Shown here: one piece after another, positions 25,527-35,081 of the stretch
Layout: every line of letters starts with the position of its first letter
Position numbering within the stretch: position 1 is the stretch's first letter
Made by a program: the position numbers and the translations under genes
From: UBA6522 sp965205045
GTDB taxonomy: Bacteria > Pseudomonadota > Gammaproteobacteria > Steroidobacterales > Rariloculaceae
DNA: 64,000 nt
NCBI GenBank assembly: GCA_965205045.1
Contig: OZ242031.1
Span: forward strand, 744,001-808,000
Direction: 5' to 3'
Notes under the pieces: generated by a model
Database searches by the model: none
What the model was told of the DNA's origin: nothing
What the model saw: only the letters and a program-made list of their open reading frames with translations

Positions 25527-26805
25527 CGCTCCCACTCCCGGAGAAATCGTTCGTGTCGATTGTATCAGCGATCCGAATTCGGCTTGCCCGAAAATTCCTT
25601 TTCCGGCACGACGTCCAGGCCGCGCGGCGATTGGCGCCAACCCGCTGCCGCACGTACCGGTAGACAGGACGCCGCGACCGGCCCTTCTCCGTCACGCAGG
25701 GTTCGTCCGCCGCAGTCCTCTCCGACTCCGCCCAACAGCGTCAATGAGAACCGTCAGTACTTCTCCAATTGGCAAGGGGCCTCGATTCGCTACCGCGACA
25801 CCGCAAACGCGATTCGTTGCTTGACCGCCGTTGCCCTTCGAGCGTTGCACACGTGATCCTGTCCGCCAAACCGCGTCGCGGCTCCGCTCGATGCAGCCGC
25901 CCGTGATGTCTTTAATCCCGTGCTTGGATTCCCGTTCGTACGGTTACGGAATTGCAATTTCCCAAGACGCCTTTCGACTTCGAAACGCTCATGCGCCGCG
26001 TTGGCTTTGCCTTGCAGGAAGCCCCTGCCCCCCCTGTCAACAGCAGTTCGTCGAGAACGCCACTCCCGTCAACGTCCTGCGGACGTTAAGAGCGGATACA
26101 CCCACCGCACCACGGTGCCCCGACCGCCCCCGGATACCGTCGGCTACGCCCGGGATACGCTCGGCTACTATCCAGCCATACAATACGCGGAAAAACACCC
26201 CGCCAAAGTCTTGGGAAAAACAGGTACCATTTTGAGTCTGCAACGCAATACGAGCGTATTACGCTGAATTTATTGCAGTAATTTCAAAGGGGTGGCGCAG
26301 TGTGCACCTGCCAAGGCGTATTGCGAACCGATATCATCGACCAGTTTCCGCCGCTTCCTGGCCGCCGGACAATCTCTAGCAACATTCCGCTTGAATACGC
26401 GCCTGAGGCATCAGACTCCTCTTGGGAAATGTCCGTTCCGGACCCACCCCTCAGTCTTCATAAGCCTCTTGGGAAAACTCGCCCGGGCCGTTTGCACCCG
26501 GAGATCGATCCACCTTCCCGTAGCGCCCCTGAACACCTACGTCCAAACCTCCATCGTCAGCTACCTTACCGTGCGGGCATCTTGCAATGTCGTGGTCGCC
26601 TCCTACCAACAGTTCACACGTACACGCTCGCTCCGGAGTGGGCTGAAGTTCCGCCTCAGCCCCCGGGAAAAGGGCAGTGTATACTTAACCCCACCAGCCT
26701 ATTCGAACACAAGGAAAACTGGGGTGAAGAGGCGATCAAAGCGTGGCGAAAAACGTACCGGCCCTGCAGGCCGAGGGGACCGCCTGTTAACAAAGGAGCA
26801 ATTCG
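25527..26805. other. Long intergenic region upstream of the DGR target
   Basis: About 1.3 kb with no frame that has protein-family motifs, good ribosome binding site or membrane/signal features. It must hold the promoter of the DGR operon (minus) and of the lectin gene (plus). The sequence has a more mixed base composition than the core genome and is probably gene debris. Confidence 0.5.
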
Positions 26806-27426
26806 ATGGATGAATCTGAACTTGAGAGTCGCGTACGTAAGCTGGAAAACACCAAGGCCCTGGTCCTGGGCGGAGGAGTCGTGGGAGGCCTTCTTATCCT
26901 CGCGTTTTTGGGAATCACCTCATACGTCCGGATACCTGCACTGGTCACGGAAGAAGTCACACGGCAGATCGGACCAGTTGTTTTGGAGGAAATCCAGCGC
27001 GCGAGGGACACTGCCGAGGAAAGCGCGCGGCGGGCCACAGAGTTCGCTGCCCTAGCAGAGATAGCCTTAGCCAATATCGAGGGTGGACTCCTGCGTATCG
27101 AATCGGGGACGGTTCGAGCCGATGAAAGCCGTTTACCGGATCTCCGTAGAACCGATTACTGTGAGAACACTCCGGAGAATTCCAGAGGGTTAGTCATGCA
27201 GCGGGTCCAGTTCGATAGACCTTTCGCAGAGACGCCGACGGTCGTCGTGGCGTTAGCCTACCTTGATCACATTATCGACGCTGGTCACCTGAACAACCTG
27301 CGGATTAGGGCTGCGGTGCGTGAAGTCGATCCCAATGGCTTCGATTTCGACCTCAACACCTGGTGCAACACCGATATCTATGCCGTCGAGATGACCTGGG
27401 TAGCATACGGCCGCAGCGCCCCATAG
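26806..27426 (+). CDS. Membrane-anchored coiled-coil protein with H-type lectin domain
   Basis: The protein has 206 residues; ATG 26806 follows AAAGGAG. A short N-terminal helix, then one membrane helix (ALVLGGGVVGGLLILAFLGI), then a coiled coil (about 45-95: EEVTRQIGPVVLEEIQRARD). The C-terminal 80 residues fit the H-type lectin fold: VQFDRPFAETPTVVVALAYL, NNLRIRAAVREVDPNGFDFD and the terminal TWCNTDIYAVEMTWVAYGRS. H-type lectins bind GalNAc-like sugars as trimers, and a coiled coil in front of the domain fits trimer formation. Sugar specificity unknown. Lies upstream of the DGR target on the other strand. Confidence 0.75.
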   Translation: MDESELESRVRKLENTKALVLGGGVVGGLLILAFLGITSYVRIPALVTEEVTRQIGPVVLEEIQRARDTAEESARRATEFAALAEIALANIEGGLLRIESGTVRADESRLPDLRRTDYCENTPENSRGLVMQRVQFDRPFAETPTVVVALAYLDHIIDAGHLNNLRIRAAVREVDPNGFDFDLNTWCNTDIYAVEMTWVAYGRSAP

Positions 27427-27455
27427 CCGAAGTACCCAGGGCGGGCGTTTCATGC

Positions 27456-27920
27456 CTACGCGGCCCGCTTCGTGATCGCCGCGGCCGCAGCTTCGGCGTC
27501 GTCCGGGTGTTCCAGGAGCATCCCCTGCAGTTCCGCCGGCGAGAGCCCTGGTCGTTGCCGATGTGCAATTGCGCATCGGGGTAGAAATTCCGGAACATCG
27601 TGGCCGACATCCGGTCCTGCAGGTTGGTGAACTTCACGTGGCGGTCCACGCGGCCGCGCCAGCGCCTCGTCAAGCCGCTCCGGGTAGTTCGAAGGCATGA
27701 TGAGCACCCGGCCTCCCGGGGCGAACGCGCCAACAATGGCGTTCAAGACCCCCGAGAGCGTCACCGATTCATCGTCATCGTCGCGTCTCTTGCGCGCGGT
27801 CGGGTCATCCTTCGGCATCTTCTTGCCCTTCTTTGGAGGGCGGTTGTATGCCAGCCAAGCAAGCACGAAACCGGCGACTCCGACAATCATCAAGAAAAAA
27901 TTCAATATCAGCGTGCACAT
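27456..27920 (-). pseudogene. Degenerate BCS1-like AAA ATPase
   Basis: It starts at ATG 27920 with a good ribosome binding site (GGAGGG) and a membrane helix (LILNFFLMIVGVAGFVLAWL). Then parts of a AAA domain follow: SVTLSGVLNAIVGAFAPGGR with VLIMPSNYPERLDEAL (second region and sensor 1), in another frame GRVDRHVKFTNLQDRMSATM, and back in the first frame GLSPAELQGMLLEHPDDAEA. The Walker A region is missing and two frameshifts (near 27650 and 27560) break the frame, so no functional ATPase is made. Confidence 0.65.
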
Positions 27921-28042
27921 GATCTGCCCTCCCTCGTGGCCATTTCTTGAACCGCCCCATGGTCTACACAACAATTGTACGCGCTAAGCTGGCCCTGCTT
28001 TCCTTTCGGTGAGTCGATGAGAATGGATGCTTTCATTCATAG

Positions 28043-28793
28043 GTGAGTTCGATGCGAAACCGAGGTCTGATGTCCAGAGTAAGCCAGTTCGCGGGCTGGC
28101 GCGGCACCGAAAGCTATCTCTGCGCGGGCAGCGAGCCCACCTGCATCGTGGACATCCCGGCGTCGGTCACCTCCTACGACGCGACCGGACACATCACTGC
28201 GGAGTTCTACCACCAACCGCAACTCGTGTACCCGGGTACGGTGGCAATGGAATTCGGCACTTGGTCCGGCGAAGTGGAAGTGGATGCCGTCAGCTATTTC
28301 TTTGCCGGCGATTTCGATGCGGACGGAGACGACGATGTGCTGATCGGGGCCGCAACGTATCCTCCCGGCCCGTACACCGGCATCGCCCAAACCGGCGTGA
28401 TTCTCGTCAATGAAGGAGGGTACAGATTTACCGTCGCCGATGGCGACCGCCCGAGCAACGTGCACCCCAGGGAAGTGCTGATGGCGGATTTCAACGGGGA
28501 CGGGAGAAACGATTTCTTCATCGCCGATCACGGCTATGACGAGGACCCGTTTCCCGGCTGGCCGAATCAACTGCTGCTTGCCACCGAGACCGGCTACGAC
28601 GACGCCAGCGACAGGCTCCCGGACGACAGCACGGGCTTTACCCACAATGCCGCAGTCGGCGATGTGGACGGCGACGGGCACATCAGACATCCTGGTGGCC
28701 AACAAGCAATGCAAGCGATGGCTACGCTACTGGCTGCCACCGAGTTTGATGAGTTGGATGGCCCACTTCAAGGAATCTTATGAATTTCCGTGA
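28043..28793 (+). pseudogene. FG-GAP/VCBS repeat protein fragment
   Basis: About 215 residues with calcium-binding style FG-GAP repeats: FAGDFDADGDDDVLIGAATY, LMADFNGDGRNDFFIADHGY and AVGDVDGDG. The last repeat breaks by one base near 28682; the next frame continues TSDILVANKQ and soon stops. No signal peptide is visible at the N-terminus and the usual long repeat array is missing, so this is a broken piece of a larger secreted protein. Confidence 0.6.
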
Positions 28794-28913
28794 CGCTCGG
28801 CGCACATGATACGGTTCACTGCGTGTGTTCGCTTTCCCACGATGCGCCGGGTACGGAAGCCTGAGGCGGTCTTGTGCTCAGGATACCATGGCCCGAGACA
28901 GCTCCAGGATGTG

Positions 28914-29138
28914 TCAGTCGTCGATGGGCAGATGCTTCATGCGGCTACCGCCTACCTGCCTCCAAATGAGCCTCAGCGTGCCGTCCTGTTTTCCGAGGCG
29001 CTCGCCCATGCCCTGTTCCAGTTTCTCGAAGCGTTCCCCGGCTATGGACGACGCGACGTTGAAACACTCTTGAAGCGCAGAAGCCAGATTCCGGGTCGCC
29101 TGCTGCTGTCTATCGCTTCCGTTTGCGTTGGTGGCCAT
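28914..29138 (-). CDS. Small hypothetical protein
   Basis: The protein has 74 residues, helical and soluble (QQQATRNLASALQECFNVAS, ERFEKLEQGMGERLGKQDGT). The ATG at 29138 overlaps the upstream stop (TGATG), indicating a two-gene operon. No family recognised. Confidence 0.55.
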   Translation of the reverse strand: MATNANGSDRQQQATRNLASALQECFNVASSIAGERFEKLEQGMGERLGKQDGTLRLIWRQVGGSRMKHLPIDD

Positions 29139-29524
29139 CAGGCGGTATCCCTTCTCGGATATTTCCAGTCCCCGTCTCGCCTGCGCGGAGCGCGCAGAAT
29201 CGCCCGCGCGATATACTCAGGCGAGTCCGGGATTGGGGCAGCGGGAGGCTTCGCGATCGGGCGGCCGCGCGGGCGTTTCATTCCAATGGCAGCGTCCACG
29301 TTTGTCGCTTGAGCAGATTGGTTGGGCATACTTGGAGTATATCCATATCCGTCGCAGGACAGTCCAATGGACATGAGCCTGTAGCGCGGCGGCGGGATGT
29401 CCACAGTCTTCGCGCCAAAGCGCACCGACACCGGTTCCGGCCCACCGATCGACGTGTCGAATATCCGACCGGCCCTGTCTGCGAACTCCGCATCCTGATC
29501 GGTCGGAAAGGGGTACGTGGGCAT
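29138..29524 (-). CDS. Small hypothetical protein
   Basis: The protein has 128 residues, soluble. The C-terminus RPRGRPIAKPPAAPIPDSPE, YIARAILRAPRRRDGDWKYP resembles a short motif (DSPE.IARA......W.Y) seen in small accessory proteins of unknown function. Stop and the next start overlap by one base. Confidence 0.55.
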   Translation of the reverse strand: MPTYPFPTDQDAEFADRAGRIFDTSIGGPEPVSVRFGAKTVDIPPPRYRLMSIGLSCDGYGYTPSMPNQSAQATNVDAAIGMKRPRGRPIAKPPAAPIPDSPEYIARAILRAPRRRDGDWKYPRRDTA

Positions 29525-29691
29525 TTACGCCAACCTCTAGCCGATAGCCAGGCGGCGTAGCCACACCGCTTTCCCATTACTGCCGATTCACGCCAGAAAT
29601 CGGACTTCCGTTCCGCACTCCGGGCGCTATCCTGACGCCATATTCGATCGACGGGCTATCGCCCGCGTCCAGAGCCGCACGGGGACCCGCC

Positions 29692-30087
29692 ATGTCCAAT
29701 ACAGCATCTGATACACTTTCCATTGCCCGCAGGCTGAAGGCCGCAGGCGTCGAGCCTGGGGAGGCCTACGCCATCGTGGATGCCATGGACAAATTCACCG
29801 GACAATTCGTGACCGTGCAGCACTTCGACGCTGCGGTCGCGAGGCTGGACGCGCGCATTGACGGTGTGGAGGTCCGAATTGACGGTTTGAAGGACCACAT
29901 CGACGCCGTACGGACCGAACTGCAAGCCAGCATCGATACCACTCGATCCAATTTGCAGGCCGGCATCAGCGCCGGTCAAGCCACGATGACGCGTTTCCTC
30001 GTCATCGTGGCGGGCGTCATCATTGCCGCCAACGCGCTGATGATCGGGATCCTGCGTTTCTTCCCGAGGGATGGCGCCGTCATGTGA
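29692..30087 (+). CDS. Coiled-coil protein with C-terminal membrane helix (DUF1640/CCDC90-like)
   Basis: The protein has 131 residues. An N-terminal helical segment (IARRLKAAGVEPGEAYAIVD) and FTGQFVTVQHFDAAVARLDA are followed by a coiled coil with 7- and 11-residue spacing (RIDGVEVRIDGLKDHIDAVR) and one terminal membrane helix (FLVIVAGVIIAANALMIGIL). The layout is that of the small bacterial DUF1640-like proteins. A damaged copy of its middle part is found at 9142-9186. Role unknown. Confidence 0.65.
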   Translation: MSNTASDTLSIARRLKAAGVEPGEAYAIVDAMDKFTGQFVTVQHFDAAVARLDARIDGVEVRIDGLKDHIDAVRTELQASIDTTRSNLQAGISAGQATMTRFLVIVAGVIIAANALMIGILRFFPRDGAVM

Positions 30088-30428
30088 ACATGACCGCAGC
30101 CAATATTCCCGACACCGGCATGGACCATCGCCGCTACACGCCCATCGGCTATGGTTTCGCGTGGGAGGAGCGTCACGCAGCCATGACCTGACGGACGGAA
30201 ACCGCCCGGTCTTTCTCCCCGTCCGGCGCCAGCAGGAACACGCGAGCCCTCGCGTATCCCGCACAAACGGTGTATACCTATAACTTCGATGTATAGAGCA
30301 TGCCTATAACAACAAGGTGTAAAGCCCTCATGCCGCTCCTAAGATCGTCTCGCCGTGGTCAACAACAGGCGATAGTCTGCATTCATTGTCCTCGAGGATA
30401 TTCCGTACACCCGGAAACGGGGCGTTCG
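30088..30428. other. Intergenic region, nothing recognised
   Basis: It separates the accessory region from the mutY-yggX core operon. No gene or clear regulatory element seen. Confidence 0.5.
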
Positions 30429-30695
30429 CTATTCTTCGACGAAGTCCGGCGGCCTTTCGGAGCCCGCGCCGAAGAAGAACTTCTCCATTTCCTTTTCCAG
30501 AAAGCGCCGCGCCTTGGGTTCGATAGGCGTCAGGCGGTATTCGTTGATGAGCATGGTCTGGTGGCCGAGCCAGCGCTGCCAGGCGATTTTCGAGACGTTG
30601 TCGTAGATCCTCTGGCCCAATTCTCCGGGATAGACGGGACGGTCGAGCCCGTCGGCTTCCGTCCCCAGAATGATGCAATGGACGGTTCGGCTCAC
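30429..30695 (-). CDS. yggX: Fe(2+)-trafficking protein YggX
   Basis: The protein has 88 residues, family length about 90. It protects iron-sulfur clusters from oxidation and may pass iron to the MutY cluster. Motifs: VHCIILGTEADGLDRPVYPG (with the conserved Cys), LGQRIYDNVSKIAWQRWLGH, QTMLINEYRL. The GTG start shares a base with the mutY stop (TAGTG), the classic mutY-yggX coupling of Gammaproteobacteria. Confidence 0.95.
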   Translation of the reverse strand: MSRTVHCIILGTEADGLDRPVYPGELGQRIYDNVSKIAWQRWLGHQTMLINEYRLTPIEPKARRFLEKEMEKFFFGAGSERPPDFVEE

Positions 30696-31771
30696 TACTG
30701 GGCCTCCCTCGATTGTTTCCGGTCCTTCAACTGGTTCCGACCCCTCAGCAGGACCGCGATGGGTGCGGCAATACCCACGCGGAACTCCTGCGACGGGTTA
30801 TACCAGAGCCACCCTTCGCAATCCATGAGCGCGTTCGCCGTCGTATCCAGCCGAATTCCCAGCGGGTGGATGACGAGGTCGAAATGGCTGAAGCCATGTT
30901 TCAGGGGGCTGCCGACTGTGTGATCGGGAATATCGACGCCCAGATGGCGGCGGCACCACTCCTGAGGACCCTCGTCGGCCGGCAGTTCCGGGAGACTGTA
31001 GAGCCCGCCCCAGATGCCGTTGGGCGGGCGCCTTGTCAAAAGCACTTCCCGATTCGCGTTGGCGATCAGCAGCATCCTGACGTCGCGCTGCGGCCGGACC
31101 TTCCCCGGGCGAGGCGTGGGCAGCACCGCCTGCAGGCCGCGGATGCGCGCCTTGCAATCCGCGGCCAGCGGACACTCTCCGCAGCGGGGCCGGGCGCGCG
31201 TACACACCGTGGCGCCCAGATCCATGATCGCCTGGGTGTACTCGGCCACTCTCTCGTGCGGCGTGTACCGCTCCGCGTGCGCCCAAAGGGTTTTCTGAAC
31301 GCCGGAGCGGCCGGGCCAGCCCTCCACGGCCTCGTGGCGCGTGAGGACCCGTTTGACGTTGCCGTCCAGGATCGGTGCGCGCTTGCCGTGGGCGAGCGCC
31401 ATAATGGCGCCTGCAGTCGATCGCCCCACCCCCGGCAGACGCATCAGGCCGTCGATGGTCGTCGGGAGTTCGCCCTCACACTCGCCCACGACGAGCCGGG
31501 CGGCACGGTGCAGGTTGCGGGCCCGAGCGTAGTAGCCAAGCCCCGCCCAGAGCCCCAGCACCCGGTCGAGATCCGCTGCGGCGAGGTCCCTGACGGACGG
31601 AAAGGCCGCCATAAATCGGGTGTAGTAGGGAATGACGGTGGTCGCCCGGGTCTGCTGCAGCATGATTTCCGACACCCAGACGCCATAGGGCGTGCGCCCA
31701 GTCTGCCACGGCAGCCCGCGCCGGCCGAACTCTTGGGACCAGTCGAGAAGACGCGCCGCGAACGAATTCAC
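30695..31771 (-). CDS. mutY: A/G-specific adenine glycosylase
   Basis: The protein has 358 residues. It removes adenine mispaired with 8-oxoguanine. The start GTG at 31771 is chosen because AGGGAG lies just upstream and the N-terminus then aligns with known MutY; a GTG at 31792 is open too. Visible: helix-hairpin-helix LMRLPGVGRSTAGAIMALAH, catalytic Asp in PILDGNVKRVLTR, the 4Fe-4S ligands CTRARPRCGECPLAADC, and the C-terminal NUDIX-like 8-oxoG recognition domain (VLLTRRPPNGIWGGLYSLPE). Followed by yggX. Confidence 0.95.
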   Translation of the reverse strand: MNSFAARLLDWSQEFGRRGLPWQTGRTPYGVWVSEIMLQQTRATTVIPYYTRFMAAFPSVRDLAAADLDRVLGLWAGLGYYARARNLHRAARLVVGECEGELPTTIDGLMRLPGVGRSTAGAIMALAHGKRAPILDGNVKRVLTRHEAVEGWPGRSGVQKTLWAHAERYTPHERVAEYTQAIMDLGATVCTRARPRCGECPLAADCKARIRGLQAVLPTPRPGKVRPQRDVRMLLIANANREVLLTRRPPNGIWGGLYSLPELPADEGPQEWCRRHLGVDIPDHTVGSPLKHGFSHFDLVIHPLGIRLDTTANALMDCEGWLWYNPSQEFRVGIAAPIAVLLRGRNQLKDRKQSREAQ

Positions 31772-31913
31772 CAATCTCCCTTGTTCAACCACGACTCATG
31801 GCCGCATTATATTGCCGGGCTGCGTTCCAGCCGAGTATGCCGGAAACCCGCACCGCTCCTGGCATTTTCGGCGCAATAGTCATATATCCGGCCAGATGGA
31901 AAATCGGAGGCAC

Positions 31914-32171
31914 ATGATGATCAAATCCTGGCGAGTTCAGGACGCAAAGGCACGCTTCAGCGAGTTCCTCTCGGCCAGTTTGACAGAGGGTCCCCAGATC
32001 GTGACTCGACGGGGCGTTCAGACAGCGGTTTTGGTCCCTATCGACAGGTGGCGGCAACTGGAGAAGGCCTCCAGACCGCTGCTCAAGGAAATTTTGCTCG
32101 ATCCGCGGGCGAGAACCGAACAACTCACGCCGCCGCGCAGGAGGGAGCGTCCTCGCCGGCACCGACATTAG
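31914..32171 (+). CDS. Phd/YefM family antitoxin (orphan)
   Basis: The protein has 85 residues; ATG 31914 (or 31917) follows GGAGG. The N-terminus WRVQDAKARFSEFLSASLTE with GPQIVTRRGVQTAVLVPIDR is the Phd fold. The C-terminal toxin-binding tail is short and basic. No toxin gene follows; the next feature is a tRNA. A PIN-toxin remnant lies 2.8 kb away. Confidence 0.8.
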   Translation: MMIKSWRVQDAKARFSEFLSASLTEGPQIVTRRGVQTAVLVPIDRWRQLEKASRPLLKEILLDPRARTEQLTPPRRRERPRRHRH

Positions 32172-32267
32172 AGGAGCCGTAAAACTCGTGGACGCCAGAT
32201 CGCGGCCACGGCCAAGGTACGCGGACTGACGCCTTCTCCATCGTAGTCCGCTACAATGGGTCTCGGC

Positions 32268-32342
32268 GCGGGCGTCGTATAATGGTTATTACCCTAGCTT
32301 CCCAAGCTAGAGACGTGGGTTCGATTCCCATCGCCCGCTCCA
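32268..32342 (+). tRNA. tRNA-Gly (CCC)
   Basis: It has 75 nt with acceptor GCGGGCG/CGCCCGC, anticodon stem CTAGC/GCTAG with loop TTCCCAA (anticodon CCC), T arm GTGGG/TCCCA-type with TTCGA, discriminator T and encoded CCA. Confidence 0.95.
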
Positions 32343-32375
32343 TGCAACTCAAAAAACCGTATGGGAGCGAATCCA

Positions 32376-34922
32376 TTGAGCACTGTCCCTGACTCTCCGA
32401 TGCGCCGGCTTCAGCGCACCTGCGTAGCGTTGATTCTGCTCGGCACAACCACCGTTGCCACGGCCCAGGCGCCCATCGTTCAACCCGGCGCACCGGGTGA
32501 GACGGCGCGGGAACTCACCGCCGAAGAGGCGACCGATATCGCCGTGACCAGCCACTCGCCGGACGACGTACGGTTCATGCAGGACATGATTCCGCACCAT
32601 GACCAGGCGGTCCAGATGGCCGATCTCGTGGCCGATCGAACGAACCGGCCCGAGGTCGTCGATGCGGCGGGGCGAATCACGCTCTCCCAGCAGGACGAGA
32701 TCGACTTCATGGAGCAGTGGCTGACGGACCGCGGCGAGCCGGTGCCCGATCCGGCGGATCACGCGGCGATGCACACGAGCCATCGAATGGCCGGCATGGC
32801 CACGCCGGAGCAGATGGCCGAATTGGCCGCGTCGGAAAGCACCGATTTCGACCGCATGTTCCTGCAGTTGATGATCACGCACCACGAAGGCGCCATCACG
32901 ATGGTCGAGGAGTTGCTGGAACAGCCGGGTTCCGCGTACGACCCGGTGCTGTTCGAGTTCGCCAACGATGTCGAGAACGACCAGACCGCCGAGATCGAGC
33001 GGATGCATGCACTGCTCATCACGCTCTCCGACGACCCGCGCGCCGGTCTCGCGGCGGGATTCGAGGACGCCGGCCAGGCCCTGATGAACCTGGAACTCGT
33101 GGCCTCGATGCCCAAGCCGCCCGGCTTCTTCGACCCCGGGAACCCGGCCGAGTTGCCGCCGGAACGCCCGCAGGATGACGACGAAGATGAGGCAGGCGAA
33201 GAAGAGGATGCGGAGGACGGGGACGACACCGGCGACCGCGAGGGTGCCGGTGGCCGCGATGACGGTGAGGACCGCGACGATCGCGAGGCCGACAGCGGCC
33301 GCGACGACGGTGAGGATGGTGAGGAAGAGGAGGACAGCGACGAGTGGGAGCGCTCGCCGCTGCTCAATTTCGGCAACACGGACATGGCCTTCAGGGACGA
33401 TGTCATGTTTGCCGGAAGCTACCACGGGTTCAACATCTATCGGCTGGACGAAGGCGGCCTGCCGCGGCAGATCAGCTCCGTCGTGTGCCCGGGCGGGCAG
33501 GGCGACGTCTCGGTCGTCGGCGACCTGCTGATCATGTCGGTGGAGCAGACCCGCGGGCGGCTCGACTGCGGGCTCCAGGGCATCGCCGGGGACGTCAGCG
33601 ACGAGCGGTTCCGCGGCATCCGCATCTTCGACGTCAGCGACCTGACCCGGCCGGTACAGGTGGGCGCGGTCCAGACCTGCCGCGGCTCGCACACCCATTC
33701 TGTCGTCACAGCCGACGACGAAAGGATCATCGTCTACAACTCCGGCACTTCGCGAATCCGCGAGGAGGAGGAACTTGCAGGCTGCGTCGACGAATCGCCC
33801 GGCGACTACCGGACGGCGCTGTTCCGCATCGATGTCATCGAGATTCCCGTGGCGGACCCCGCCGCAGCGCGCATCGTCCACAGCCCCGCGGTGTTCGCCG
33901 ACCCCGAGGACGGCACGCTGGCGGGCCTGTGGCGCGGGGGCGATCATGGCGAGGAAACGCAGGAATCCAGCCGCACCGACGAATGCCACGACATCACCGT
34001 GTTTCCGGAACTCGGGATTGCCGGAGGCGCGTGTTCGGGCAACGGCATCCTGTTCGATATCTCCGATCCGCTGAACCCGCAGCGCATGGATGCGGTCGTC
34101 GACAGCGGCTTTGCCTACTGGCACTCGGCGACATTCAACAACGACGCCACCAAGGTCCTGTTCACCGACGAATGGGGCGGCGGCGGCATGCCCCGTTGCC
34201 GTGCGTTCGATCCGCTCGACTGGGGCGCGGACGCCATCTACGACATCGTCGACGGCCATCTCGAATTCCGCAGCTACTTCAAGATGCCGGCGCCGCAGAC
34301 CGAACAGGAGAACTGCGTGGCGCACAACGGTTCCGTGATACCGGTACCGGGCCGCGATATCTTCGTGCAGGCCTGGTACCAGGGCGGCATCTCCGTGGTC
34401 GACTTTACCGATTCGTCCAACCCCATCGAAATTGCCTATTTCGACCGCGGACCCATCGACGCTGAACACATGATCGGCGGTGGATACTGGTCGGCCTACT
34501 GGTACAGGGGGAAGATCTACGGGACAGAGATCGTGCGCGGGTTGGACGTGCTGTCACTGGTGCCGAGCGAATTCCTGTCGGGGAATGAAATCGCCGCCGC
34601 TGTACTGGCGGACCAGGGCAGCGTGTTCAATCCTCAACAGCAACTGAGGTATGACTGGCCGGTCGAGCCGGTGGTGGCGCGGGCCTATCTCGATCAGCTT
34701 GAACGCGCCAATGCCCTGGCGGCATCCCTGGCGGCCGATCTCGATGTGGCGCTGGACCAATCGGCATCCGCGATTGCGGACAGCGGGCGCGACGAAGCGC
34801 TGGCCACGCGACTGGAGGCGCTGGCGGCGTCGGTGGAAGCGGACGTTGACGACAGCATCACCGCAAGTCGGCAGACTGCTCTCGTGGAGACATTGGCCGG
34901 GATTGCAGCCAGGTTGCGCTAG
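32376..34922 (+). CDS. Secreted DUF305 / LVIVD-repeat fusion protein
   Basis: About 848 residues. A TTG at 32376 with GGGAG 8 nt upstream is the favoured start; ATG 32361 or 32400 are possible. Signal peptide MRRLQRTCVALILLGTTTVATAQ. Residues about 45-235 form a DUF305 ferritin-like four-helix domain with paired metal-type motifs FMQDMIPHHDQAVQMADLV and FLQLMITHHEGAITMVEELL. Residues about 267-323 are an almost purely Asp/Glu/Arg/Gly linker. The remainder is a beta-propeller of LVIVD-like repeats (FRGIRIFDVSDLTRPVQVGA; GILFDISDPLNPQRMDAV; GISVVDFTDSSNPIEIAYFD) ending in a helical tail. Possible metal-binding surface protein; function unproven. Confidence 0.85.
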   Translation: MSTVPDSPMRRLQRTCVALILLGTTTVATAQAPIVQPGAPGETARELTAEEATDIAVTSHSPDDVRFMQDMIPHHDQAVQMADLVADRTNRPEVVDAAGRITLSQQDEIDFMEQWLTDRGEPVPDPADHAAMHTSHRMAGMATPEQMAELAASESTDFDRMFLQLMITHHEGAITMVEELLEQPGSAYDPVLFEFANDVENDQTAEIERMHALLITLSDDPRAGLAAGFEDAGQALMNLELVASMPKPPGFFDPGNPAELPPERPQDDDEDEAGEEEDAEDGDDTGDREGAGGRDDGEDRDDREADSGRDDGEDGEEEEDSDEWERSPLLNFGNTDMAFRDDVMFAGSYHGFNIYRLDEGGLPRQISSVVCPGGQGDVSVVGDLLIMSVEQTRGRLDCGLQGIAGDVSDERFRGIRIFDVSDLTRPVQVGAVQTCRGSHTHSVVTADDERIIVYNSGTSRIREEEELAGCVDESPGDYRTALFRIDVIEIPVADPAAARIVHSPAVFADPEDGTLAGLWRGGDHGEETQESSRTDECHDITVFPELGIAGGACSGNGILFDISDPLNPQRMDAVVDSGFAYWHSATFNNDATKVLFTDEWGGGGMPRCRAFDPLDWGADAIYDIVDGHLEFRSYFKMPAPQTEQENCVAHNGSVIPVPGRDIFVQAWYQGGISVVDFTDSSNPIEIAYFDRGPIDAEHMIGGGYWSAYWYRGKIYGTEIVRGLDVLSLVPSEFLSGNEIAAAVLADQGSVFNPQQQLRYDWPVEPVVARAYLDQLERANALAASLAADLDVALDQSASAIADSGRDEALATRLEALAASVEADVDDSITASRQTALVETLAGIAARLR

Positions 34923-34944
34923 CCCTCCCCGCGCGGAGTCGCGC

Positions 34945-35069
34945 CATCGGGTTCGCCGTCGCTTGAGCGGCGTCCAATTGGCAACACGACCGAAATCGCG
35001 GTCGGTAGTCAGCATGAGCAGGTCGTGGCGAATTCAGATGGCGTCAAGCGCTACTTCGCCGTTGTCGTA
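34945..35069 (-). pseudogene. PIN-domain (VapC-like) toxin remnant
   Basis: The minus frame reads YDNGEVALDAI, a stop TGA, then IRHDLLMLTTDRDFGRVANW. The latter resembles the C-terminal end of VapC toxins (HDL.L.T.DRDF.RV). The N-terminal acidic motifs are gone, overlapped by the trmB 5' region. Confidence 0.45.
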
Positions 35070-35081
35070 AGATGCCGGCAA

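Noticed and set aside
26300..27055. Open frame overlapping the H-type lectin gene in another frame
   Set aside because: No family motifs; the lectin gene has the ribosome binding site, membrane helix and domain match.
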